A stretch of 26,147 nucleotides of DNA from JAAYCI01 sp964550985 (GTDB lineage Bacteria; Bacillota; Clostridia; Oscillospirales; Ruminococcaceae). Position 1 is the first letter of the stretch, and every line of letters begins with the position of its first letter. The translations under genes and the position numbers were made by a program. The stretch covers positions 1 through 26,147 of the forward strand of contig CAZKBM010000047.1 of NCBI GenBank assembly GCA_964550985.1, given 5' to 3'. Below, piece after piece: positions 6,403 to 13,702 of this stretch. The notes under the pieces are model-generated. The model had not been told where the DNA came from and ran no database searches. It worked only from the letters and a program-made list of their open reading frames with translations.

Positions 6403-7245
6403 ATGGTCTACACAAATTTTAGCCGCGACGCCCTGTTTGCGGGGCGGCAGATGGGCCTGCACAACCAAACCACCTCAAAGGCTCTGGCCCGGCTTTCCAG
6501 CGGATACCGCATCAACACAGCCGCCGACGACCCCGCAGGGCTGAGCATCTCAGAGAAAATGCGCGCCCAAATTAGCATGTTGCAAAAAGGGCGGGAGGGT
6601 GTGTTAAACGGCATTGACCAGATGAACACCGTAGACAGCACCCTGGCCGGGGCGCACAAGTTGCTAGAGCGCCTGCACGAACTCACCGTGCAGGCGGCAA
6701 GCGGCACCCTGAACGAGGAAGAGCGCGCCCGCCTGCAGCAGGAGGCCGAACAGCTGCAACAGGAACTTTGGCGGATAAGCGGTGCCGCCGGCCTTGAAAA
6801 AAACGCCCAACTTGGTTTAGAAAACCTTAGCATTGAGGAGATGACCCAAAGAACCAACGCCGCCTTGAGCGGGCAAGGCCCCCCGACGCCCGCCCTGCCG
6901 GGCCTTGTAAAGCTTCTTAGGGAGGCGGGGCTGGAATCCATCGATATCTCCACACAGGCGGCCGCCCAAAAACAGTTGGCGCCGCTGAAAGAGGCAATGG
7001 ACAAACTGAGCCAGCAGCGAGGTGAATTGGGCGCTGCCACAAACGCAAGTGAAGCTTTGGCCAGCAGCCTAGACGTACAACTGGAAAACTTGCAGGAGGC
7101 GGAAAGCCGCATACGCGACGTTGACATGGCCAAAGAGGTGATGCACTTTGCGCGGGGCAACCTGATGCAGCAGGCCGCCCAGGCCATGCTAGCCCATGTT
7201 TTAAAGCGAGAGAGCGGCGGGCTTTTGGAACTGCTGCGCCTGTAA
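6403..7245 (+). CDS. Short flagellin
   Basis: A 280-residue flagellin with only the conserved D0/D1 terminal regions, which polymerise into the flagellar filament after export. The N-terminal hallmark is ALARLSSGYRINTAADDPAG followed by LSISEKMRAQI (about residues 27-57), and LTVQAASGTLNEEER follows. The C-terminal hallmark is ESRIRDVDMAKE (about 233-244) with QQAAQAMLA near the end. The middle is short, with no variable D2/D3 surface domain. The N-terminus MVYTNFSRDAL departs from the common MxINxNxxAL. GGAGAGG precedes the ATG by about 8 bases. No other flagellar gene lies in the window. A sigma-28-like promoter is upstream. The protein is clearly flagellin; whether it is the main filament protein or a minor paralogue cannot be told. 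Confidence 0.93.
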   Translation: MVYTNFSRDALFAGRQMGLHNQTTSKALARLSSGYRINTAADDPAGLSISEKMRAQISMLQKGREGVLNGIDQMNTVDSTLAGAHKLLERLHELTVQAASGTLNEEERARLQQEAEQLQQELWRISGAAGLEKNAQLGLENLSIEEMTQRTNAALSGQGPPTPALPGLVKLLREAGLESIDISTQAAAQKQLAPLKEAMDKLSQQRGELGAATNASEALASSLDVQLENLQEAESRIRDVDMAKEVMHFARGNLMQQAAQAMLAHVLKRESGGLLELLRL

Positions 7246-7285
7246 GGCCTTTTGTATTTGCCTGTTATTCTTGCCTGTTTTGCCA

Positions 7286-7452
7286 CCTTTTGGGGCCGCC
7301 ATGTGGCCCCAAAACCTTGACGGCTTTGCGGGCGGCATGGTATCTTTTTTACAGAGTGGCTGCGCGCCCGGCTTTTGGCCGGCACCGCCGCCAGGGGTAT
7401 GCGGGTATTATGGGATAGGCAAACACCGGGCCCTATGGGCCCCAAAAGGAGG
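7286..7452 (+). promoter_or_regulatory. Switch-like leader masking the NhaC Shine-Dalgarno
   Basis: CCTTTTGGGGCC (7286-7297) is a perfect 12-base complement of GGCCCCAAAAGG (7438-7449), which contains the first half of the AAAAGGAGG ribosome binding site. The same upstream arm can instead form a 10-bp local hairpin with 7305-7314. The downstream arm can also be captured by GGGCCC (7428-7433), which pairs with 7437-7442. These three pairings exclude one another, as in a translational riboswitch. Between them lie GC stems such as CCGGC-TTTT-GGCCGG near 7370-7385. Confidence 0.5.
7288..7314. terminator. Perfect hairpin after flagellin, possible terminator
   Basis: TTTTGGGGCC (7288-7297) pairs with GGCCCCAAAA (7305-7314), with a 7-base loop. 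No T-run follows on the plus strand, so it is an imperfect terminator for flagellin. It is also one state of the NhaC leader switch. Confidence 0.4.
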
Positions 7453-7458
7453 AAATCT

Positions 7459-9084
7459 ATGTCCGTTTCTGTAAAGCGCCTTTGGCGCATTGGCGGCATT
7501 GTTTTGGTGCTGCTGGCTGTAGCCGCCACGGCCGTGCTGGCAGGCGGGGGGGAAGATGGCTATGTGAGCAATTTTTACGCCACCATTTGGTCTTTGCTGC
7601 CGCCCGTTGTGGCCATTGGCCTTGCCCTTATTACCAAAGAGGTTTATATCTCGCTATTTTTAGGCATTGTAACCGGCGCTTTTTTGTACGCCAATTTCAA
7701 CCCGGTTTTGGCCACTACCTCCATCATAGATATGTTTGTATCTTCCTGGAATGTCGGCATTCTCATCTTCCTGGTAATACTGGGTATTATGGTGGCCCTG
7801 ATGAACAAGGCGGGGGGCTCGGCCGCTTATGGGCGCTGGGCCTCGGGGCGCATTAAATCAAAACGCGGGGTGCTGCTTTCCACCTTTGTGCTGGGCATTC
7901 TAATTTTTGTAGACGACTACTTTAACTGCCTTACCGTGGGCAGCGTGATGAGCCCCGTAACCGATAAACAGCGGGTATCGCGCGCAAAGCTGGCCTACAT
8001 TATAGACGCCACGGCGGCCCCCATTTGCATCATTGCCCCCATCTCCTCCTGGGCCGCCGCCGTGGCCTCTTACGCCGAGGAAGGCCAGGGCTTTACGCTG
8101 TTTTTACAGTCAATCCCTTACAATTTTTACGCGCTGCTCACCATTGTATTTGTTCTTTGCATCAGCCTGATGAACTTTGATTTTGGCCTGATGACCCGCT
8201 ATGAGAAGATGGCCCAAGAGGGCGATGTATACGGCGGCACGGGGGATGAATATGGTACGGTGGCCGACCCAAACCCCAAAGGCAAGGTAATTGACCTGGT
8301 TTTACCCGTGATTGTGCTGATTGTATGCTGCATTGTGGGTATGCTGTACACCGGCGGCTTTTGGGATGGCGCGGGCTTTATTGACGCGTTTGCCAACACC
8401 GACGCTTCGATTGCCCTGGCCCTGGGCTCCCTTGTGGCGCTGGTTATCACCTTCTTTATCTATGTGCCGCGCAAGGTGGTTACCTTTAAAGAGTTTGCCG
8501 CCTGCCTGCCGGACGGTTTCCGCCAGATGGTGCCCGCCATTATGATTTTATGCCTGGCCTGGGCCATTGGCGGTTTTTGCCGCGACGCTTTGGGCGCTGG
8601 TGAGTTTGTGGGCAATTTGGTTGCGGGCAACAGCATTGCCACCACCCTGATACCGGCTATCTTCTTCCTTATAGCGCTGGGCCTGGCCTTTGCCACCGGC
8701 ACCTCCTGGGGTACGTTTGGCATTCTCATTCCCATTGCACTGGCCGTTTTTGCCAAAACGGGCGATGCCGGGGTGCTCTCCACCATCTCCATCTCGGCCA
8801 TTTTGGCGGGGTCTGTATGCGGCGACCATATCTCCCCCATCTCCGACACCACCATCATGGCCTCGGCCGGCGCGCGGGTGAACCACATCATACACGTTTC
8901 CACCCAAATGCCCTACGCGCTGATTGTGGCCGCCATCTCGTTTGTGTGCTTCATCCTGGCGGGCATCATTCAAAGCGCGCTAATTGTGCTGCCCATTGGC
9001 ATAGTGCTGGTAATTGCCACCCTGCTGGTGATTAAACGCAGCACAAAACCCGTGCCCTACACCCCCAACCGGCAGCCCAAATAG
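7459..9084 (+). CDS. NhaC family Na+/H+ antiporter
   Basis: A 541-residue membrane protein with 12 or more spans, of the NhaC/Na_H_antiporter family that exchanges cytoplasmic Na+ for H+ (some relatives exchange malate/lactate or amino acids). Family marks are FVDDYFNCLTVGSVMSPVTD in the first half, TGTSWGTFGILIPIA, and GSVCGDHISPISDTTIMAS in the second half. The hydrophilic loop around EGDVYGGTGDEYGTVADP separates the two halves. The start is ATG at 7459, with AGGAGG 6 bases before; the frame is open to 7375 but without a ribosome site. The leader can fold to hide this ribosome site. A strong terminator follows at 9129. The ion specificity is inferred from the family only. Confidence 0.9.
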   Translation: MSVSVKRLWRIGGIVLVLLAVAATAVLAGGGEDGYVSNFYATIWSLLPPVVAIGLALITKEVYISLFLGIVTGAFLYANFNPVLATTSIIDMFVSSWNVGILIFLVILGIMVALMNKAGGSAAYGRWASGRIKSKRGVLLSTFVLGILIFVDDYFNCLTVGSVMSPVTDKQRVSRAKLAYIIDATAAPICIIAPISSWAAAVASYAEEGQGFTLFLQSIPYNFYALLTIVFVLCISLMNFDFGLMTRYEKMAQEGDVYGGTGDEYGTVADPNPKGKVIDLVLPVIVLIVCCIVGMLYTGGFWDGAGFIDAFANTDASIALALGSLVALVITFFIYVPRKVVTFKEFAACLPDGFRQMVPAIMILCLAWAIGGFCRDALGAGEFVGNLVAGNSIATTLIPAIFFLIALGLAFATGTSWGTFGILIPIALAVFAKTGDAGVLSTISISAILAGSVCGDHISPISDTTIMASAGARVNHIIHVSTQMPYALIVAAISFVCFILAGIIQSALIVLPIGIVLVIATLLVIKRSTKPVPYTPNRQPK

Positions 9085-9128
9085 CAGGGCAGCGGCCGGC
9101 AAAGAGGTAGGCAAAATTGCATAGAGAG

Positions 9129-9160
9129 CCCCGGTTTTCCAGAGTGAAAACCGGGGTTTT
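9129..9160 (+). terminator. Rho-independent terminator after NhaC
   Basis: CCCCGGTTTTC (9129-9139) pairs perfectly with GAAAACCGGGG (9146-9156) around a 6-base loop, followed by TTTT. Confidence 0.92.
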
Positions 9161-9249
9161 GCTATGTGGCCAACTAAGTTTACAGCAAATTATACTAATT
9201 TCAAATTATCTAACGACAAACAATCCAATCACGGTGAGTAATAGAAGCC

Positions 9250-9345
9250 AAAAAAGCCACACACAAAAATATTTTTTTCAAAATTGGCTCCTCCCTTTTG
9301 TAAACCCGGTGGGCAGGCGGATAACAGCGTGCAGCCCACTGTTAT
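9250..9345 (-). terminator. Hairpins downstream of the merR-type gene
   Basis: On the minus strand AGCCA (9289-9285) pairs with TGGCT (9259-9255), and a T-run follows (complement of A9250-A9255). Nearer the gene, ATAACAG (9321-9327) pairs with CTGTTAT (9339-9345), and GTGGGC (9309-9314) with GCCCAC (9334-9339). These two overlap and compete. The rest of 9161-9363 is AT-rich. It includes GTTTACAGCAAAT (near 9179), which is shared with the repeat at 25998-26010. Confidence 0.4.
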
Positions 9346-9363
9346 ATCAAAATCCTGTACGAT

Positions 9364-9795
9364 TTATATTTTGTACTTACGTAATTTTTTTGGCACATCC
9401 TCCGCACTTAGCTGCTTCACTTTATCCTCGGTTCCATCGGCCAGGGCCGTATCGTAATACCAGCATTTGTACTCTATGGTGTTCATGGTGCGCTGCAGGG
9501 CCTCCATTTGTTTGGTCACCTCTGCCAGCCGCTCGTAAAACAGGTTCCGCCTTTTTTCCAGCGAGGCATCCCCCTCGGCACACCAATCCAAAAAGTTTTT
9601 AATATCCTTTAGGGGCATCCCCGTTGCCTTCAGGCATTCAATGACCCGCAGGGTGTTTACCTCTTTTTCAGAAAATACGCGTATTCCCCCGCTGCTGCGC
9701 TGTATGCTGGGGAACATGCCCTCGCGGTCATAATAGCGAAGGGTGGATATGGCAATGTTGGTTGTGCTGGCAACCTGGCCTATGGAATAGTTCAT
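9364..9795 (-). CDS. MerR family regulator (NmlR/AdhR-like)
   Basis: A 143-residue regulator with the MerR N-terminal helix-turn-helix (YSIGQVASTTNIAISTLRYYDREG) and wing (GGIRVFSEKEV), followed by a long dimerisation helix (about 78-115). Cys54 falls in VIECLKATGM, at the position of the aldehyde-sensing Cys known from NmlR and AdhR proteins; Cys72 and Cys111 are also present. Those relatives activate zinc- or iron-type alcohol dehydrogenases in response to formaldehyde, methylglyoxal or other electrophiles. AAAGGAA before the ATG at 9795 supports the start. It is divergent from the Fe-ADH gene, and a MerR-type promoter lies between. The aldehyde response is inferred from Cys54 and the neighbours. 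Confidence 0.9.
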   Translation of the reverse strand: MNYSIGQVASTTNIAISTLRYYDREGMFPSIQRSSGGIRVFSEKEVNTLRVIECLKATGMPLKDIKNFLDWCAEGDASLEKRRNLFYERLAEVTKQMEALQRTMNTIEYKCWYYDTALADGTEDKVKQLSAEDVPKKLRKYKI

Positions 9796-9840
9796 GGGGG
9801 GTTCCTTTCCAAAAAAATGATTGATTTTTGAAAAAAGTGC

Positions 9841-9871
9841 TTGACCTAAACCTGACTTTAGGTTCTACAAT
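9841..9871 (+). promoter_or_regulatory. MerR-type promoter/operator for Fe-ADH and flavodoxin
   Basis: TTGACC (9841-9846) and TACAAT (9866-9871) are separated by 19 bases, the elongated spacer typical of MerR-activated promoters. The spacer carries the perfect inverted repeat ACCTAAA (9844-9850) / TTTAGGT (9857-9863). MerR proteins activate such promoters by untwisting the DNA. Confidence 0.85.
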
Positions 9872-9945
9872 GAGGATACACCCCGCAGATGAACCTGTCA
9901 ATGCGGATGGGTGTATCACTTTAACCGAAAAGGGGACAGCACTTT

Positions 9946-11121
9946 ATGAATATGCATTTTAACTTTTACAACCCAAGCAAGCTTATTTTCGGCAGCGGCA
10001 CATTGAAAGAGCTGCAAAACCAGCAGTTGCCGGGTAAAAAGGCACTGCTGCTTATTTCTAGCGGGAACTCTGTAAAGAAAAACGGCGCGTTTGACAGCGT
10101 GTGCGAACAACTTGGCGAGATGGGCATTGCCTTTACCGTGTTTGATAAGATTATGGAAAACCCCCAAAAAAGCGCCGTGATGGAGGGGGCCGCCTGCGCC
10201 AGAGAAAACGGCTGTGATTTTATTGTGGCGCTGGGCGGCGGCGCGGTGCTGGACGCCTCCACCGCCATAGCCGCCATGGCCACAAACCCCGGCGATTTGT
10301 GGGACTATGTACAGGGCGGCACCGGCAAGGGGCAAGCGCTAAGCCAAAAGGGCCTGCCCATTGTCACCCTTGCAACCACGGCGGGCACCGGCTCGGAAAT
10401 CAACGCCTTTGGGGTTATTTCAAACATCGAAACGAGCGAAAAAATTGGCTTTGGCCACCCCTGGCTTGTGCCGGTGCTGGCCATTGTGGACCCCGAGCTG
10501 ATGATGACCGTTCCGCCCCAGTACACTGCCTACCAGGGTTTTGACGCCCTGTTTCACAACACAGAGGTGATGATTTCTAACGGGGTGAACCTTTTGAGTG
10601 AGACGCTGGCCCTTTCGGCCATTGCACACATTGCAGGCTACCTGCCCCGCGCTGTGCGGGACGGCAAGGACCTTGAGGCAAGGGAACACGTAGCCTACGG
10701 CAGCACCCTTGCAGGCATGACCATGCAGCTTACCAGCACCACGGCAAAACACTCGATGGAGCATTCCATGAGCGCCCACCACCCCAGCCTGCCCCACGGC
10801 GCAGGGCTCATCATGATATCCAAGGCCTTTTACGAGTTTTTTATTGGGCGCCACGCCTGTGACGAGCAGTTTGTGAAGATGGCGAAAGCCATGGGGAGGG
10901 AAAACGCCACAAAACCCGAGGACTTTATCACCGCCCTTGTGAAGTTGCAGGAGGACTGCCAGGTTGCCGAGCTAAAGATGAGCGATTACGGTTTTAGCCC
11001 CGGCGAAGCCATGACGCTTGCCAAGGGTGCGCGCACCATGCAGGGCGGGCTGTTTTTGGCAAACCCCTGCGAGTTAAACGACGAGGATTGCGCCGGGATT
11101 TTTGAAAAATCTTACCGGTGA
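9946..11121 (+). CDS. Iron-containing alcohol dehydrogenase
   Basis: A 391-residue cytoplasmic oxidoreductase of the Fe-dependent (group III) alcohol dehydrogenase family, which interconverts aldehydes or ketones and alcohols with NAD(P)H. The cofactor motif GGGAVLD lies at 97-103 and AGTGSE at 146-151. Predicted metal ligands by alignment to FucO are Asp200, His204, His269 and His284 (GFDALFH, KHSMEH, LPHGAG). AAAAGGGG lies about 12 bases before ATG 9946. A second ATG two codons on (9952) is possible. It is divergent from the MerR gene and followed by a flavodoxin, so it is probably induced by toxic aldehydes and detoxifies them. The exact substrate is unknown. Confidence 0.92.
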   Translation: MNMHFNFYNPSKLIFGSGTLKELQNQQLPGKKALLLISSGNSVKKNGAFDSVCEQLGEMGIAFTVFDKIMENPQKSAVMEGAACARENGCDFIVALGGGAVLDASTAIAAMATNPGDLWDYVQGGTGKGQALSQKGLPIVTLATTAGTGSEINAFGVISNIETSEKIGFGHPWLVPVLAIVDPELMMTVPPQYTAYQGFDALFHNTEVMISNGVNLLSETLALSAIAHIAGYLPRAVRDGKDLEAREHVAYGSTLAGMTMQLTSTTAKHSMEHSMSAHHPSLPHGAGLIMISKAFYEFFIGRHACDEQFVKMAKAMGRENATKPEDFITALVKLQEDCQVAELKMSDYGFSPGEAMTLAKGARTMQGGLFLANPCELNDEDCAGIFEKSYR

Positions 11122-11147
11122 GGTGTGTAAGTTATTTGTGAAAATGC
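11122..11147 (-). repeat. Dispersed repeat, copy B
   Basis: Read on the minus strand these 26 bases are identical to 6222-6247. The copy starts directly after the Fe-ADH stop (11119-11121), just as copy A starts at a stop codon. Confidence 0.65.
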
Positions 11148-11216
11148 GGTGGGGGAAAGGCTTGCCATGCAAGCTTATGAGAAACCACCATAAAAAACCA
11201 TAAGGAGAAACCAACC

Positions 11217-11684
11217 ATGAGCGCACTGATTCTGTACTATTCCTACAGTGGCAACACCCGCAAAATTGCCGAGCAAATTCACAAATTGACGGGCGCGGAG
11301 CTAGCGGAGATAAAAACCGTGACCCCCTACCCCGCCAGCTATGACGCCTGTGTAAAGCAGGCCAAAAATGAAGTTGAGCAAAACTTTGCACCCGAAGTGC
11401 AGCCCCTTGGCGTAAACCTGGCCGATTATGATACCATCTACCTGGGCACCCCGGCCTGGTGGTACACCTTTGCCCCACCCCTGCGCAGTGTTTTAAGCGC
11501 CCACACCTGGCAGGGCAAAACGCTGTACCCCTTTGTTACCCACGGCGGGGGGCCGGGCGGCACGGTGCAAAACCTACAGGATTTTTGCAAAGGCGCGGCG
11601 GTAAAAGACGGGCTGGAAGTGTATTTTAGCAAAGCGGCCCACAAAACCAGCGAGGCTGAAATAAAGGCCTGGCTGGAACAGTAG
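11217..11684 (+). CDS. Flavodoxin-family protein
   Basis: A 155-residue FMN-binding flavodoxin-like protein. The phosphate-binding loop SYSGNTRKIAE is at 9-19, TPAWWYTFAPP at about 78-88 contacts the flavin region, and HGGGPGGT follows. It resembles the flavodoxin_4-type proteins often found beside aldehyde-responsive MerR regulators and reductases in Firmicutes. It may donate electrons or reduce quinones or electrophiles. AAGGAG is placed well before the ATG at 11217. It lies 95 bases after Fe-ADH in the same direction, with a strong terminator after it, so the two are likely one operon under the MerR promoter. Confidence 0.9.
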   Translation: MSALILYYSYSGNTRKIAEQIHKLTGAELAEIKTVTPYPASYDACVKQAKNEVEQNFAPEVQPLGVNLADYDTIYLGTPAWWYTFAPPLRSVLSAHTWQGKTLYPFVTHGGGPGGTVQNLQDFCKGAAVKDGLEVYFSKAAHKTSEAEIKAWLEQ

Positions 11685-11721
11685 GCGGCAAAATAGGTTG
11701 AATATAGGTAAAAAGGCAGAG

Positions 11722-11756
11722 GCTACAAAACCCGCTTTGGGTTTTGTAGCTTTTTT
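11722..11756 (+). terminator. Rho-independent terminator after flavodoxin
   Basis: GCTACAAAACCC (11722-11733) pairs perfectly with GGGTTTTGTAGC (11739-11750) around a 5-base loop, followed by six Ts. Confidence 0.95.
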
Positions 11757-11888
11757 GCAATGGAAATATTGTTTCATTTGGCGTAGTATAGAGAGTATAG
11801 ATGGGCTTTGCGAATGTTTGCTGTAATTCGCCATTGCCACCGCCACTTGCCCTGCCTTATACGCTTTTACTAGGGAGAATGTAACGCT

Positions 11889-13535
11889 ATGAAAAAACTA
11901 CCCACTGCCGCACGGCGGCATAGACGCACTTTGCTCCTTGGCATTCTGGCCGCCCTGTTGGCGGTGTGTTTGCTGGCGGGCTGCTCGGCCGGGGGGGCTT
12001 CGTCCTCGGCTTTGCCCGCCAGCGCGGCGTCCGCCTCCTCTGCTGCGGGCTCGGCTTCGGCCATGGCTTCCATCCCCCCAAAAACACCCGGCCAGCCCGC
12101 CGCTGGCGCCAGCACGCCCTCGGTGTATTTCATCCCCTTCGCTGATATTGGCCCGGCGGGCCTTGGGGGGGTAGTTGTAGACGAAAACGGCCGGGTGCTG
12201 GTGGAGGGGGAATATTTGAATATTTTGTACGATGTGGTGAGCGGCCTGCCACAGGCCATTGAGCAGCGCTTCCCCAAAGAGCAGGCCCAGCCGGACGCCC
12301 GGCCGGATTTGGTGCTGAACGATGAATGTGAGGCAAGCTTGTACGGCCTTGATGGCGAAGTGCTGCGCCCCCGTAGCCCTGGTATTTATAAGGCGGGCAC
12401 GGGTAGGGCCGTGGTTCACGCTTCCCTTGAGATTACCGCTTACGAGGTGGGGCCGATGCCCCTGCCCGAGGAGTTTTCTTCGGCACTGGTGGATAAAGAA
12501 ACCGGGGAAACCCTGTTGGAGAGCGCCTACTCCCTTAGCCCCTTTCAGGAGGATAGCCTGCTGGTGGGCGGCGGAGATAACCTAATTTTGGGCATTGTGA
12601 ACCACGATTTAAAACCCGTGGGGAATTTCCCGATGCCGCAGGCCTACGCCTACCTCTGCCCCTTTGGGGAAAATTACCTGGCTACAACCGTCACTTCTGA
12701 ATTTGAGGATACCGGGTATCTGCTGGACGCCTCTTTTGCCGTTTTGGCCAGCTACCCCGGCCAGCGCCTTACCGAGACTGCGGCAAGGGGGGATGGCTGT
12801 ATTGTGCTGGATATCACCCCCGAGGAACCCGGCGGCATACCCGCCCCAAGGCTTGTAAATGCTGCTACGGGCGAGGACGTGATTGACCTTGCCGCCCTGG
12901 GGCTTGCCACGGCCTTCTATTACGACGGTGACTATGTGATGGGTGTGCAGATGGAGGATACCCAGATGCGCTATCAGCTATACACAGCGGCAGGCGCGCC
13001 CGTGCTGCGCAATTACAAATACCTTACCAGCAAGGCCTCTGCCCCGGCACTGCAAACCCAGCAGTTTTACGGCTATAAAGACGAAAACACCCTGCAACTG
13101 CTAAGCCGCGAGGGTGAGGTTTTGGCCGAGGCAGATTGCCCCGGCGACGTCATTCTATATTTTGGGCAGGACAGCATCATGCCCACCACAGAAAACCGCG
13201 TGGTTGTGCGGCATCCAAAACTGGGCTCGGCTCTGTTCAGTGAAGATTTACAGCCACTGGTGCCACAGTCAAAATACAATACCATTCTGCCGATGGACGG
13301 CACTAGCCTAGCTCCCGCCGCATATTTTATCGCCACCCGCAAGGGGGATTTTTACGGGGACGGCATAGAGCGCAGCGATATTTTGGACATGGACGGCAAT
13401 ATTGTGCTGGAGGCAGTGGATTCTGTACACTACCAAAACGGCAGCGCGGGCCGCTTTGTGGTGGAAAAAGACGGCAATATTGGCCTGATGGATACCCAAG
13501 GCAACTGGCTGTACCAGGCGGAACTGACCGCATAG
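11889..13535 (+). CDS. Lipoprotein of unknown function, WG-repeat-like
   Basis: A 548-residue predicted lipoprotein. A basic start, a hydrophobic core and the lipobox LLAGC put the lipidated Cys at 32. A Ser/Ala/Gly-rich linker (about 33-80) follows, as is common for clostridial lipoproteins. The body is beta-rich, with repeated D-x-x-G turns such as VVVDENGRVLVEGEY (near 95-109), LLSREGEVLAEA and NIGLMDTQGNWLYQ at the very end. These resemble the WG/KWG repeat found in surface beta-structures. No catalytic motif is seen. AGGGAG precedes the ATG at 11889. The gene has its own gap after a terminator and is probably monocistronic. A surface-exposed or ligand-sensing role is only a guess. Confidence 0.8.
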   Translation: MKKLPTAARRHRRTLLLGILAALLAVCLLAGCSAGGASSSALPASAASASSAAGSASAMASIPPKTPGQPAAGASTPSVYFIPFADIGPAGLGGVVVDENGRVLVEGEYLNILYDVVSGLPQAIEQRFPKEQAQPDARPDLVLNDECEASLYGLDGEVLRPRSPGIYKAGTGRAVVHASLEITAYEVGPMPLPEEFSSALVDKETGETLLESAYSLSPFQEDSLLVGGGDNLILGIVNHDLKPVGNFPMPQAYAYLCPFGENYLATTVTSEFEDTGYLLDASFAVLASYPGQRLTETAARGDGCIVLDITPEEPGGIPAPRLVNAATGEDVIDLAALGLATAFYYDGDYVMGVQMEDTQMRYQLYTAAGAPVLRNYKYLTSKASAPALQTQQFYGYKDENTLQLLSREGEVLAEADCPGDVILYFGQDSIMPTTENRVVVRHPKLGSALFSEDLQPLVPQSKYNTILPMDGTSLAPAAYFIATRKGDFYGDGIERSDILDMDGNIVLEAVDSVHYQNGSAGRFVVEKDGNIGLMDTQGNWLYQAELTA

Positions 13536-13611
13536 GGGAAATACAAAGTTTTAAGCCAAATATGGGTCAAATTCAAAAACCAGCCCCATCAGCGGCCGGG
13601 GGCCGGGAGCT

Positions 13612-13628
13612 GCGCAGCGCGGCTGCGC
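13612..13628. repeat. Hairpin between convergent genes
   Basis: GCGCAGC (13612-13618) pairs perfectly with GCTGCGC (13622-13628) over a 3-base loop, between the lipoprotein gene and the convergent GH112 gene. No T-run is present on either strand. Confidence 0.35.
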
Positions 13629-13702
13629 TTAGCAGGTATGCAGGGTCATCCACGCGGAGGAATGCCCGGACACTGGCCGCTAAAGCCACACGCCAACCAA
13701 AG

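Noticed and set aside
6408..7529. 373-codon minus-strand frame opposite flagellin
   Set aside because: The plus strand encodes an unmistakable flagellin; the antisense frame runs across the gene ends and has Ser/Arg-rich shadow composition.
9117..9602. 161-codon plus-strand frame downstream of NhaC
   Set aside because: It starts at the NhaC terminator and runs antisense through the MerR gene.
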